A stretch of 57,379 bases of DNA, taken from the NCBI RefSeq assembly GCF_021474405.1, contig NZ_JAKEIO010000072.1, positions 1 to 57,379 of the forward strand, in the 5' to 3' direction. This DNA comes from [Streptosporangium] indianense. GTDB lineage: Bacteria > Actinomycetota > Actinomycetes > Streptomycetales > Streptomycetaceae. The translations under genes were made by a program, and so were the position numbers. Below the pieces are notes generated by a model that did no database searches, was not told the origin of the DNA, and saw only the letters and a list, made by a program, of their open reading frames with translations. Positions within the stretch are counted from its first letter, which is position 1. The number at the start of each line of letters is the position of its first letter. Of this stretch, positions 50,088 through 57,379 are shown one piece after another.

Positions 50088-50140
50088 CTGCGCGCGGGTC
50101 GAGGACGACGGTGTCCGCCCGTACCTGGTCGTACGTGCGG

Positions 50141-50176
50141 TCACTGCGGACCGGCGCGCCTGCTGCCAATAATCAT
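50141..50176 (-). CDS. Leader peptide MIIGSRRAGPQ of cimA
   Basis: An 11-codon ORF reading MIIGSRRAGPQ then TGA. The two Ile codons are ATT ATT, rare in this high-GC genome. Its position before a hairpin series and terminator, and the role of CimA in isoleucine synthesis, fit ribosome-mediated attenuation. No clear Shine-Dalgarno is seen, so translation might be leaderless if transcription starts at the ATG. Confidence 0.62.
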   Translation of the reverse strand: MIIGSRRAGPQ

Positions 50177-50249
50177 GGCGAACGAGAGCACGGGGGCAGT
50201 TTGGCACAACCCCCGCGCTCCGCTCACCGCTGTCTCAGGATGCGGGCGG

Positions 50250-51491
50250 TCACTTCAGGTGACGGACGTAGACGTGCGCGGTGTCGTACGTGTCGCCGGG
50301 TACGAGGTCGGGTGAGGAGCTGCTGAAGGCGACCGTGCGGCCGGTGCGGTCGATCACCGGGGCGGACACGCTCTGGTCGTTCGGGCCGCCCCCGGTGTCC
50401 GCGCTGGCGAGGACCGTGCGGCCGGTGCGCAGGTTCCGGACATACGCGCGAAGGGTGTAGTCGGTGTCGCCGGGGTCGACCGACACGAAGGCCAGGTACC
50501 GGTTGTCCGCGCTGAGCCGCGGTTGGGCGGTGAAGGCGGCCGGGTCGGCGGCGTCGATCCGGCGCAGGCCGCCCGTCTTCAGATCGCGGACGAAGACGTT
50601 GTGCCCCCGGTTGGTGTCGCCCGGGGTCAGCCGCGAGTCGAGCGAGTTGAATACCGCGTACCGGCCGTCCGCGCTGACCTGCGGGAACTCGGCCTGCCCG
50701 TCGGACGTCCGGCCGTCCGGGGCGAGGTCGGCCTGGATCAGCTCGCCGCTCGGGACGTCGCGCACCCAGGCGTCGCTCCAGTCGCCCGGGGCGGGGTGCG
50801 GAACGAAGAACTGGTAGCCGACGCGCTTGCCGTCGGCGCTGATGGACGGGTTGGTCGCGGCGGTCTTGCGGGCGCCGGCGGCGGGCACCTGGCTGATGCG
50901 GACGGCCTTGCCGCTGGTGCGGTCGACGCGGTAGACGCGGCCCCAGCGGTCGTCCCCCTCCGAGAACTGCGACCGCTCGGCGATGAAGGCGACGTAGCGG
51001 CCGTCGGCGCTGAGGACGGGCTGCCGGGCGGTGTCGTATCCGGAGGCGACGGTGTCCTCGACGCGCTGCACGGCGCCGGTCGTGAGGTCCTCGACCCAGA
51101 TGTGGCTCAGGCCGTCGTCCCGGCCGGTGGCGCTGAAGGCCAGGTAGCGGCCGTTGCCGCTCAGGGCGACACCGTCGACGGAGCCGTCCACCGAACGGCC
51201 GGCCATCCGGGTCGTGCCGGTCCGCAGATCACGGACGAAGGCGTCGGCGGCTCCGTCGGTGTCACCGGCGACGAGGTTGTCGGCGCTGGAGACGAAGGCC
51301 AGACGGCGGCCGTCGGCGCTCAGGCTCGGCCCGCCGGAGGGGGCGTTGCCGTCGGTGCCGGCCGGGGCCACGCTCGCCTTCTCGGTCCGCGGCGCGGGCG
51401 CCGCCGTCGCGGGCAGCGTGGCAACGGTGCCGAGCGTGACGGCCAGAGCCACGCCGAGCGTGATCGACGTGGCCCTCCTGGTGCTGGTCAT
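50250..51491 (-). CDS. Secreted PD40/TolB-like beta-propeller protein
   Basis: A 413-residue exported protein. Signal peptide: MTSTRRATSITLGVALAVTL then a Thr/Ala stretch to ATAAPAP. The mature part is a six-or-seven-bladed propeller made of WD40-like (PD40) repeats, each with a variant of SADGRYLAFVS followed by DVFVRDLKTG (for example LSADGRRLAFVSSADNLV, LSGNGRYLAFSATGRDD, VSADGRYAVFNSLDSRL, LSADNRYLAFVSVDPGD). No enzyme motif is seen. ATG at 51491 follows GGGGGAA. It is transcribed away from the neighbouring tetR unit in the same direction, with a 158-nt gap. Confidence 0.9.
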   Translation of the reverse strand: MTSTRRATSITLGVALAVTLGTVATLPATAAPAPRTEKASVAPAGTDGNAPSGGPSLSADGRRLAFVSSADNLVAGDTDGAADAFVRDLRTGTTRMAGRSVDGSVDGVALSGNGRYLAFSATGRDDGLSHIWVEDLTTGAVQRVEDTVASGYDTARQPVLSADGRYVAFIAERSQFSEGDDRWGRVYRVDRTSGKAVRISQVPAAGARKTAATNPSISADGKRVGYQFFVPHPAPGDWSDAWVRDVPSGELIQADLAPDGRTSDGQAEFPQVSADGRYAVFNSLDSRLTPGDTNRGHNVFVRDLKTGGLRRIDAADPAAFTAQPRLSADNRYLAFVSVDPGDTDYTLRAYVRNLRTGRTVLASADTGGGPNDQSVSAPVIDRTGRTVAFSSSSPDLVPGDTYDTAHVYVRHLK

Positions 51492-51649
51492 GTGCTGTTC
51501 CCCCTGTTGTTCCCGGGGCCCCGGGAACCTGTGCCCCCGTTTCCCCGTGGACGCTTCTCCCCCGGCCCCGCGCCGAGGGCTCCCCCGAGCCAACATCACC
51601 ACGGGCCGGAGGGTCAATCCGTCATATCGAGTACGACCCGGGCGTACGT

Positions 51650-52249
51650 TCAGGCGTCCGCGAGGAGGCTGTCGGCGAGGAACTCCCGCACGTGGTCCAG
51701 GATCTGCGCCCGGTCGGTGCCGCGCAGGCCGATCGCCACGTGGATGGAGAAGCCGTCGAGCAGCGCCCGCAGCCGGGCGGCGAAGCGGTCCGGGTCGACG
51801 CGCCGGAACTCCCCGCGCGAGATGCCCTCGGCGAGCAGGGCGACCAGGTCGCGGTGCCAGGCGCCCTCGATGGCGGCCTGCCGGTCGCGGGCCTCCGTGT
51901 CGGCGTTCTGCGAGCGGTTCCAGACCTCCAGCCACAGCGTCCAGTGGGGGTCGCGGTGGCCGTCGGGGACGTACAGGTCGACGTAGGCGTCGAGGCGTTC
52001 ACGGGCGGGCGCGGTCCGGGTGAGCAGGCGTCCCCGCTCGGCGCCGAGCCGGCCCTCGCTCCACTCCAGGGTGCGCAGCAGCAGCTCGTCCTTGGTGCCG
52101 AAGTAGTAGAGCAGGTGGCCGCTGCTCATCCCGACCTGGCGGCCGAGCGCCGCCATGGTGAGCTTCTCCAGGCCGCGCTCGGCGATCATCTCCATGGCCG
52201 CGACGAGGACGTCCTCACGGGGCGGCGCCTGCCGTCGCCCTCCGGCCAT
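51650..52249 (-). CDS. TetR-family regulator of the urease-like/agmatine-deiminase cluster
   Basis: A 199-residue TetR protein. HTH near residues 30-55: LEKLTMAALGRQVGMSSGHLLYYFGTKDELL. The C-terminal effector domain shows WLEVWNRSQNADTEARDRQAAIEGAWHRD and GLRGTDRAQILDHVREFL, of BetI-like type. ATG at 52249 has AGGAG 6 nt upstream, overlapping the end of the deiminase gene, so it is the last gene of the ureAB-ureC-aguA-tetR operon. It probably binds the palindrome at 55732 and so controls itself. Confidence 0.9.
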   Translation of the reverse strand: MAGGRRQAPPREDVLVAAMEMIAERGLEKLTMAALGRQVGMSSGHLLYYFGTKDELLLRTLEWSEGRLGAERGRLLTRTAPARERLDAYVDLYVPDGHRDPHWTLWLEVWNRSQNADTEARDRQAAIEGAWHRDLVALLAEGISRGEFRRVDPDRFAARLRALLDGFSIHVAIGLRGTDRAQILDHVREFLADSLLADA

Positions 52250-52257
52250 GTGCACTC

Positions 52258-53295
52258 CTAGATCCTCGGCTGCTGCTGGGTGATGCAGTGGATGCCGCCA
52301 CCGCCCGCGAAGATCGTACGGGCGTCCACCAGCGTCACGGTCCGCTCGGGGAACAGGCGGCGGAAGATGCCGGCGGCGATCTCGTCGCGCGGGTCGTCGA
52401 AGCCGCACAGCACCACGCCGCCGTTGCACAGGTAGTGGTTGATGTAGGAGTAGTCGGCCCAGTGGCCGTCGGCCTCCAGGACGGTCGGGGCGGGGACCTC
52501 GACGACCTCCAGGCGGCGGCCGCGCGCGTCCGTCTGTGCCTTCAGCAGGCCGATTGTCTCCCGGGTCACCTCGTGGTCGGGGTGGGCGGGGTCCGGCTGG
52601 GAGTGCGCCACGACGACGCCCGGGCGGGCGAAGGCCGCGACGATGTCGACGTGGCCGAGGGTGCCGAAGCCGTGCGGAGGGTAGTCGCCGGTCAGGCCGC
52701 GCGGCAGCCAGATCGCCTTGCGGGTGCCGAGCTGTGCGTGGATCTCGGCCTCGGCCTGCTCGCGGGACCAGCCCGGGTTGCGCTCCGGACCGAGCTGGAC
52801 GGTCTCGGTCAGCAGGACCGTGCCCTCGCCGTCGACGTGGATCGCCCCGCCCTCGTTGACGAGCCTCGAGGCGTACGTCCGCGCCCCGGCGAGGTCGGCG
52901 ACGTGCGCGGCGACCTTCGCGTCGTGCTCCCAGCGGGCCCACTCCTGGGCGCCCCAGCCGTTGAACGTCCAGTCGACGGCGGCCAGTCGGCCCTTCCCGT
53001 CGGTCAGGAAGGTGGGGCCGATGTCGCGCATCCAGGCGTCGTCGAGGTCCCGCTCGACCGTGTCGACGCCGTCGCCCAGCAGGGCACGCGCCTGGCCCGA
53101 CTGCCCCGGCCCGCACACCACCGTCACCGGTTCGAAACGCCGCACGGTCCGGGCGACCGCGGCCCAGGCGACCCGGGCGGCGGCCAGTTCCGCGGGGTCG
53201 TCGAAGGTCTGGTTCGGGCCCGGCCAGGCCATCCAGGTGCGCTCGTGCGGAGCCCATTCGGCGGGCATGCGGAAGCCGTCGGCGGCTGCGGGCAT
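52258..53295 (-). CDS. aguA: Agmatine deiminase-family enzyme
   Basis: A 345-residue PPADPH-fold (pentein) guanidine-modifying enzyme. Agmatine deiminase yields N-carbamoylputrescine and ammonia. Landmarks: MPAEWAPHERTWMAWPG, RDLDDAWMRDIGPTFLTDGKG, NGWGAQEWARWEHDAKVA, LVNEGGAIHVDGEGTVLLTE, GHVDIVAAFARPGVVV and the catalytic Cys in GGGGIHCITQQQP. The gene sits 9 nt from ureC and is co-directional. Related family members act on other guanidino substrates, so agmatine is likely but not certain. Confidence 0.9.
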   Translation of the reverse strand: MPAAADGFRMPAEWAPHERTWMAWPGPNQTFDDPAELAAARVAWAAVARTVRRFEPVTVVCGPGQSGQARALLGDGVDTVERDLDDAWMRDIGPTFLTDGKGRLAAVDWTFNGWGAQEWARWEHDAKVAAHVADLAGARTYASRLVNEGGAIHVDGEGTVLLTETVQLGPERNPGWSREQAEAEIHAQLGTRKAIWLPRGLTGDYPPHGFGTLGHVDIVAAFARPGVVVAHSQPDPAHPDHEVTRETIGLLKAQTDARGRRLEVVEVPAPTVLEADGHWADYSYINHYLCNGGVVLCGFDDPRDEIAAGIFRRLFPERTVTLVDARTIFAGGGGIHCITQQQPRI

Positions 53296-53304
53296 CGTTG
53301 ATCC

Positions 53305-55017
53305 TCAGAGGAAGTAGAGACGGTTGAGGGAGACGGAGTCGGCGGGTTCGGAGCGCAGCGGCTCGCCGTCGAGGGTGACCAGACCGGTGCGCTGGTCGAC
53401 GTCGACGGCTCCGGTACGGGAGTTGAGACGCAGGTCGGCCGGGCCGATGCCGCGGGTGCCGCGTACGGCGACCCTGCGGCGCCGGGTCGGCATGGTGTCG
53501 TGCCCCTGGTCGAGCGCGGCCCGCGCGACGAACGCCACCGATATGTCGGCCGGTGTCGCCCCGTGCGCGCCGAACTGCGGCCCGAGGACGAGGGGTTCGC
53601 AGGTGTCGGTCGCCGCGCCCGGGTCGCCGACCACGCCGTACGCCGGGAAGCCGGCCTTCAGCACCAGTTGCGGTTTGGCGCCGAAGTACTCGGGCCGCCA
53701 CAGCACGATGTCGGCGAGCTTGCCGGTCTCGATGGACCCCACCTCGTGCGAAAGCCCGTGCGCGAGGGCGGGGTTGATGGTGAGCTTGGCCATGTAGCGC
53801 AGGACGCGCTCGTTGTCGTGGCCGTCGCCGGGAGCGCCGAACTCGGCCTTCATCTTCCCGGCCATGGCGAACGTACGGCGGACGGTCTCGCCGGCGCGTC
53901 CCATGCCCTGCGCGTCCGACGAGGTGATGCCGATCGCCCCCAGGTCGTGCAGGACGTCCTCGGCGCCCATGGTTCCGGCCCGGATGCGGTCCCGGGCCAT
54001 GGCGGCGTCGCCGGGCAGGTCGGTCTTCAGGTCGTGGACGGAGACGATCATGCCGTAGTGCTCGGCGACGGCGTCCCGGCCGAAGGGCAGGGTCGGGTTG
54101 GTGGAGGAGCCGATGACGTTCGGCACGCCCGCCATCTTCAGCACGTTGGGGACGTGCCCGCCGCCGCAGCCCTCGATGTGGAAGGCGTGGATGGTGCGGC
54201 CTTCCAGCACGCGCAGGGTGTCCTCCACCGACAGGCACTCGTTCAGCCCGTCGCTGTGCAGGGCGACCTGCACGTCGTGCTCCTCGGCGACGCGCAGGGC
54301 GGTGTCGAGCGCGCGGGTGTGGGCGCCCATGTCCTCGTGCACCTTGAAGCCGCTCGCCCCGCCCTCGGCGAGGGCCTCGATCAGAGGCGCCTCGTGCGAG
54401 GACGAACCCCGGCCCAGGAAACCGATGTTGACGGGCCAGGCGTCGAAGGCGTTGAACGCGTGCCGCAGCGCCCAGGGCGAGTTGACGCCGACGCCCCACA
54501 CCGGGCCGAACTCCTGCCCGATGATCGTGGTCACGCCGGAGGCGAGCGAGGCCTCCATGATGCGCGGCGACAGCAGGTGGACATGGGTGTCGACGGCCCC
54601 GGCGGTGGCGATGAGGCCTTCGCCGGAGACGATCGAGGTGCCCGTGCCGACGACGACGTCGACCCCGTCGAGGGTGTCGGGGTTGCCGGCCCGCCCGATC
54701 GCGCGGATGCGGCCCTCGCGGATGCCGATGGAGACCTTCCGCACGCCCTGCACGGCGTCGATGACGATGACGTTGCTGATGACGACGTCACAGGTCTCGC
54801 GGACCGCGGCGGCCTTGAGGTGCAGTCCGTCGCGGGCGGTCTTGCCGAACCCGGCGAGGAACTCGTCGCCGTACCGCTGGGAGTCGGACTCGACCCGCAC
54901 GACCAGCCCGGAGTCGCCCAGGCGGATGCGGTCACCGACGCGGGGCCCGTGGGCGGCGGCGTACTCGTACGGGGTGAGGCGGCGCGCCTCGGCGGGGTGG
55001 CCTCCTGGGCGGCTCAT
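53305..55017 (-). CDS. ureC: Divergent urease alpha (catalytic) subunit
   Basis: A 570-residue amidohydrolase-fold urease catalytic subunit. Nickel ligands are all present: H145 and H147 (VDTHVHLLSPR), carbamylated K225 (GFKVHEDMG), H254 (VALHSDGLNE), H280 (FHIEGCGGGH) and D368 (ITSSDAQGMGR). The catalytic flap, normally VCHHLD, reads VSVHDLKTD: catalytic H328 is kept but the flap Cys is Val. IDTHIHWICPQ is also changed to VDTHVHLLSPR. The start overlaps the ureAB stop (ATGA). No ureDEFG accessory gene is in view. It may be a urease using accessory proteins encoded elsewhere, or an enzyme for another ureido substrate. Confidence 0.9.
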   Translation of the reverse strand: MSRPGGHPAEARRLTPYEYAAAHGPRVGDRIRLGDSGLVVRVESDSQRYGDEFLAGFGKTARDGLHLKAAAVRETCDVVISNVIVIDAVQGVRKVSIGIREGRIRAIGRAGNPDTLDGVDVVVGTGTSIVSGEGLIATAGAVDTHVHLLSPRIMEASLASGVTTIIGQEFGPVWGVGVNSPWALRHAFNAFDAWPVNIGFLGRGSSSHEAPLIEALAEGGASGFKVHEDMGAHTRALDTALRVAEEHDVQVALHSDGLNECLSVEDTLRVLEGRTIHAFHIEGCGGGHVPNVLKMAGVPNVIGSSTNPTLPFGRDAVAEHYGMIVSVHDLKTDLPGDAAMARDRIRAGTMGAEDVLHDLGAIGITSSDAQGMGRAGETVRRTFAMAGKMKAEFGAPGDGHDNERVLRYMAKLTINPALAHGLSHEVGSIETGKLADIVLWRPEYFGAKPQLVLKAGFPAYGVVGDPGAATDTCEPLVLGPQFGAHGATPADISVAFVARAALDQGHDTMPTRRRRVAVRGTRGIGPADLRLNSRTGAVDVDQRTGLVTLDGEPLRSEPADSVSLNRLYFL

Positions 55018-55718
55018 CGCTCGACCTCCTGATCAGCTGTTTCCGGTACGCCGAGGTAGCCGCAGGCGGCGGCCCGCTTCAGGGCCTCCTCCTTGGCGCC
55101 CGGCGCGTCCAGCGGCCCGTCGACGAGCCCGGCGAAACCGATGGCGATCCGCTCGCCCCCGATCGGCACCAGCCCGACCTCGGCGCTCTCCCCCGGCCCG
55201 AAGCGCACGGAGGACCCCGCCGGCACGGCGAGGCGCATGCCGTAGGCCCGGCCGCGGTCGAAGTCGAGCCGCGGGTTGGCCTCGAAGAAGTGGAAGTGGG
55301 AGGTCACCGAGACGGGCACGGTCGCGGTGTTGGTGACCGTGAGCCGCTCGGCCGGCTCGGGCTCGGGATGCTCCGGCCCGGGCAACAGCGCGCCGGGGGC
55401 GTCCGGCCCCGAGCCGCCGCCGATGGGGTCGGACACGACCGCGAGCCGGGAGCCGTCGTCGAAGACGGCCTCGACATGCACCTCCGCGACGACGTCGGCG
55501 ACGCCGGGCAGCACGTCGCCGGGCCCGAGGACGGACCGAGCGGCCTCCACGGCCTCCGCGAGCCGCTTGCCGTCCCGGGCGGCCTCGCACACCGTGTCGG
55601 CGATGAGCGCGGTCGCCTCGGGGACGTTGAGCCTCAGCCCCCTGGCCCGGCGGGCGCGGGCGAGCTCGGCAGCGCCGAAGAGCAGCAGCCGGTCGCGTTC
55701 GGTCGGGGTCAGCCGCAT
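55014..55718 (-). CDS. ureAB: Fused urease gamma-beta subunit
   Basis: A 234-residue fusion. Residues 1-100 are the gamma subunit (MRLTPTERDRLLLFGAAELA, LNVPEATALIADTVCEAARDG, VLPGVADVVAEVHVEAVFDDG). After a Pro/Gly-rich linker, residues about 125-220 are the beta subunit (VTSHFHFFEANPRLDFDRGRA, RLAVPAGSSVRFGPGESAEV, GFAGLVDGPLD). Such fusions occur in some ureases, including Helicobacter. ATG at 55718 follows GGAGGGAG. First gene of the operon, directly behind the palindromic operator. Confidence 0.92.
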   Translation of the reverse strand: MRLTPTERDRLLLFGAAELARARRARGLRLNVPEATALIADTVCEAARDGKRLAEAVEAARSVLGPGDVLPGVADVVAEVHVEAVFDDGSRLAVVSDPIGGGSGPDAPGALLPGPEHPEPEPAERLTVTNTATVPVSVTSHFHFFEANPRLDFDRGRAYGMRLAVPAGSSVRFGPGESAEVGLVPIGGERIAIGFAGLVDGPLDAPGAKEEALKRAAACGYLGVPETADQEVER

Positions 55719-55731
55719 GTCACTCCCTCCA

Positions 55732-55750
55732 TTTAGAGCATCACTCTAAA
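55732..55750. promoter_or_regulatory. Perfect palindromic operator before ureAB
   Basis: TTTAGAG-CATCA-CTCTAAA: 7-bp perfect arms, low in GC, 14 nt upstream of the ureAB ATG. It is a typical TetR-type site and lies in the ureAB/permease divergent gap. Confidence 0.8.
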
Positions 55751-55802
55751 CATGAAATTCCCTCCACCGAAAGGTTGACGGCGAAGTAATGCACACAGCA
55801 CA

Positions 55803-55818
55803 TTGAACGTCGCTCTAA
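55803..55818. promoter_or_regulatory. Second, imperfect operator copy before the permease gene
   Basis: TTGAACGTCGCTCTAA repeats one half (CTCTAA) of the palindrome at 55732 and loosely the other. It lies 16 nt before the permease ATG, overlapping its ribosome-site region (GGGAG at 55824-55828). Confidence 0.5.
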
Positions 55819-55833
55819 CCAAGGGAGACCAGC

Positions 55834-57282
55834 ATGCCGATCGAACAGCGCGGAGTCGACACCATCCCGGAGGAGGAACGCACGAGCGGGCCACGCGACC
55901 TCGTCTCGATCCTGCTCGGCTCCAACCTCTGCCTGGGCGTGATCGTCTTCGGCTGGCTGCCGCCGTCCTTCGGCCTGGACTGGTGGTCGTCCGTCAGCGC
56001 GGTACTGGCGGGCACGGTGGTGGGCGTGCTGTTCACGGCTCCGCTGGCGCTGGTCTCGCTGCGCACCGGCACCAATCTGTCGACCTCCTCCGGCGCCCAG
56101 TTCGGGGTGCGCGGGCGGCTGGTCGGTTCGGTGGTCGGACTGCTCCTGGCCCTCGGCTACACCGCGCTGACGGTGTGGATCGGCGGGGACGTGATGGTGA
56201 GCGTCCTGGGCCGGCTGGCCGGACTGCCGCAGGGCGGGGTGGCGTACGGCGTCGTCTACGGGCTGCTCGCCGCGGCCACCGTCGCCGGTGCGGTGTACGG
56301 CTACCGGGTGCTGCTGGCGATGTCCCGGGTGCTGGCGTTCGGCATGACGGCCCTGCTGGCCGTGGGGGTGGTCGCGTACGCGCCCGCCTTCACCACCGCC
56401 GCGCTGCCGGAGGCCGGCGGTTATCTCCTGGGCGGCTTCTGGCCCACCTGGCTGCTCGCGGCGGTGGCCGCCGGGCTGTCCGGGCCGGTCGCGTTCATCA
56501 CGCTGCTCGGCGACTACACCCGCTACATCTCACCGGCCCGGCACTCCTCCCGCCGGGTGCTGCACGCGACCTGGCTGGGGCTGCTGCTGGGCCTGCTGGT
56601 GCCGCAGCTGTTCGGCACGTTCACCGCGTACGCGGCCGGGGCGGCCCTCGACTACGCGGGCCCGCTGGTCGACGCGGCCCCGTCCTGGTACCTGGTCCCG
56701 CTGCTGCTCGCGGCCTCGGCGGGCTCGGTCGGCAACGCGGGGCTGATGCTGTACTCGATGGGCCTCGACCTGGACGCGATCCTGCCGCGCGCCTCCCGGG
56801 CCCGGGCCACGTACGTGGTCGCGGCCGTCGCCACGGCCTGCGTCTTCGCCGGGCACTATTTCTCGACCGCGCAGGACGCGATGACGTCCTTCGTGCTGCT
56901 GCTGACCGCCATCGGCACGCCCTGGGCGGTCATCACCCTCATCGGCTTCGCCCGCTGCGGCGGGGTCTACGACGCGGACGCCCTCCAGGTCTTCAACCGC
57001 CGCGCGCGGGGCGGCGTCTACTGGTACCGCTCCGGCTGGAACGTCCCCGCGACCCTGTCCTGGGCGGCCGGGGCGACGGTGGGCGTCCTGGCGGTGTCCC
57101 TGCCGTCGTACGAGGGTCCGCTGCTGGCGCTGACCGGCGGGGTGGACTGCAGTTTCCTGCTGTCGGGGGTGGTGGGAGGGGTGGCTTATGCGCTGTCGAC
57201 CCCGGGGTCCCCCGCAGCGGAGCCCGGGGCCGGTGCGGCGACGCCCGCTTCTCGTCCGATCGATTCGCGCCCGGCTTCTTGA
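55834..57282 (+). CDS. NCS1-family nucleobase/cation symporter-type permease
   Basis: A 482-residue membrane permease with about 12 predicted TM helices. NCS1 landmarks: the N-terminal LVSILLGSNLCLGVIVFGWLPP, the unwound TM1/TM6 region GLSGPVAFITLLGDYTRYISP and the GNAGLMLYSMGLDLDAILPR helix. Family members carry cytosine, uracil, allantoin, hydantoin or purines. Divergent from ureAB across a shared operator, so it probably imports the cluster's substrate. ATG 55834 follows AAGGGAGA. The C-terminus ends in a Pro/Ala/Ser tail whose last codons are repeated downstream. Confidence 0.92.
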   Translation: MPIEQRGVDTIPEEERTSGPRDLVSILLGSNLCLGVIVFGWLPPSFGLDWWSSVSAVLAGTVVGVLFTAPLALVSLRTGTNLSTSSGAQFGVRGRLVGSVVGLLLALGYTALTVWIGGDVMVSVLGRLAGLPQGGVAYGVVYGLLAAATVAGAVYGYRVLLAMSRVLAFGMTALLAVGVVAYAPAFTTAALPEAGGYLLGGFWPTWLLAAVAAGLSGPVAFITLLGDYTRYISPARHSSRRVLHATWLGLLLGLLVPQLFGTFTAYAAGAALDYAGPLVDAAPSWYLVPLLLAASAGSVGNAGLMLYSMGLDLDAILPRASRARATYVVAAVATACVFAGHYFSTAQDAMTSFVLLLTAIGTPWAVITLIGFARCGGVYDADALQVFNRRARGGVYWYRSGWNVPATLSWAAGATVGVLAVSLPSYEGPLLALTGGVDCSFLLSGVVGGVAYALSTPGSPAAEPGAGAATPASRPIDSRPAS

Positions 57283-57379
57283 CCGACCGGGTCCCGGCGG
57301 GTCGAAGGTCCGGCTTCCTGTCCGACCGAGTCGCGCCCGGCTTCTTGACCGACCGGATCCCGGCGGGGCGAAGGTCCGG
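57265..57379. repeat. Tandem repeats beginning within the permease 3' end
   Basis: A 66-nt unit (beginning TCGCGCCCGGCTTCTTGACC) occurs at 57265-57330 and again, cut by the window end, at 57331-57379. Only a few bases differ. The unit is itself made of two ~33-nt half-units (CCGGCTTCTTGACCGACC; CCGGCTTCCTGTCCGACC). The first copy contains the permease TGA stop. The array may continue past the window. Confidence 0.85.

Overview
The window is high-GC chromosomal DNA from a Streptomyces-type actinomycete. The evidence is strong third-position GC bias, GTG and TTG starts, HupS (an HU fold with a long Lys/Ala tail), NdgR beside leuCD, two complete conservons (cvnABCD), AccB/AccE and a tight rpmB/fakA-like/recG block. 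From memory, the gene order follows the S. coelicolor SCO5566-SCO5525 region read in descending order; I could not check this by search.

Layout. 1-8.2 kb: 5' part of recG (-), a + strand Hsp90-family/TPR gene pair, a fakA-like DAK2 kinase gene (-) and rpmB (+). 8.3-16.2 kb: thiL-thiD (-), a stand-alone Lrp/AsnC effector-domain protein, a DUF3515-type lipoprotein, ddlA, a plsC-like acyltransferase gene overlapping gpsA, cofC, and hupS. 16.4-20.1 kb: leuCD (-), divergent ndgR (+), then five tRNA genes (Gln-Glu-Glu-Gln-Glu on the - strand). 20.1-25.6 kb: a HAD phosphatase, a large secreted beta-propeller-like protein, gltX overlapping a fumarylacetoacetate-hydrolase-family gene. 25.7-37.2 kb: a small peptide gene with an internal repeat, then conservons 1 and 2 (each: membrane sensor kinase, roadblock, DUF742, Ras-like GTPase). 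37.3-43 kb: accE and accB, a Tat-exported polysaccharide lyase, an SDR enzyme and two sets of intergenic repeats. 43-50.2 kb: a YceI protein, a secreted trypsin, a YdeI-like protein, a TetR gene remnant, divergent TPM-domain and SLATT-domain genes, and cimA behind an apparent attenuator. 50.2-57.4 kb: a secreted propeller protein, then one apparent operon (ureAB-ureC-aguA-tetR, -) divergent from an NCS1 permease gene (+), with a clear palindromic operator between them.

How the genes fit together. NdgR probably controls leuCD. CimA feeds isoleucine synthesis, and its leader peptide MIIGSRRAGPQ has two consecutive Ile codons ahead of an intrinsic terminator. Each conservon should form a membrane-bound sensor/GTPase complex. 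The right-hand cluster is the best candidate for something undescribed. It has urease-like subunits without any accessory genes in view, whose catalytic subunit keeps the nickel ligands but has lost the flap Cys. It is combined with an agmatine-deiminase-like enzyme, a nucleobase-type permease and a TetR regulator, which suggests uptake and breakdown of a ureido or guanidino compound.

Two further patterns stand out. The 3' end of a gene, stop-codon region included, is repeated just downstream at three unrelated loci (fakA-like, SDR, permease). A 255-nt tract is nearly identical between cvnD1 and cvnD2, which looks like gene conversion.
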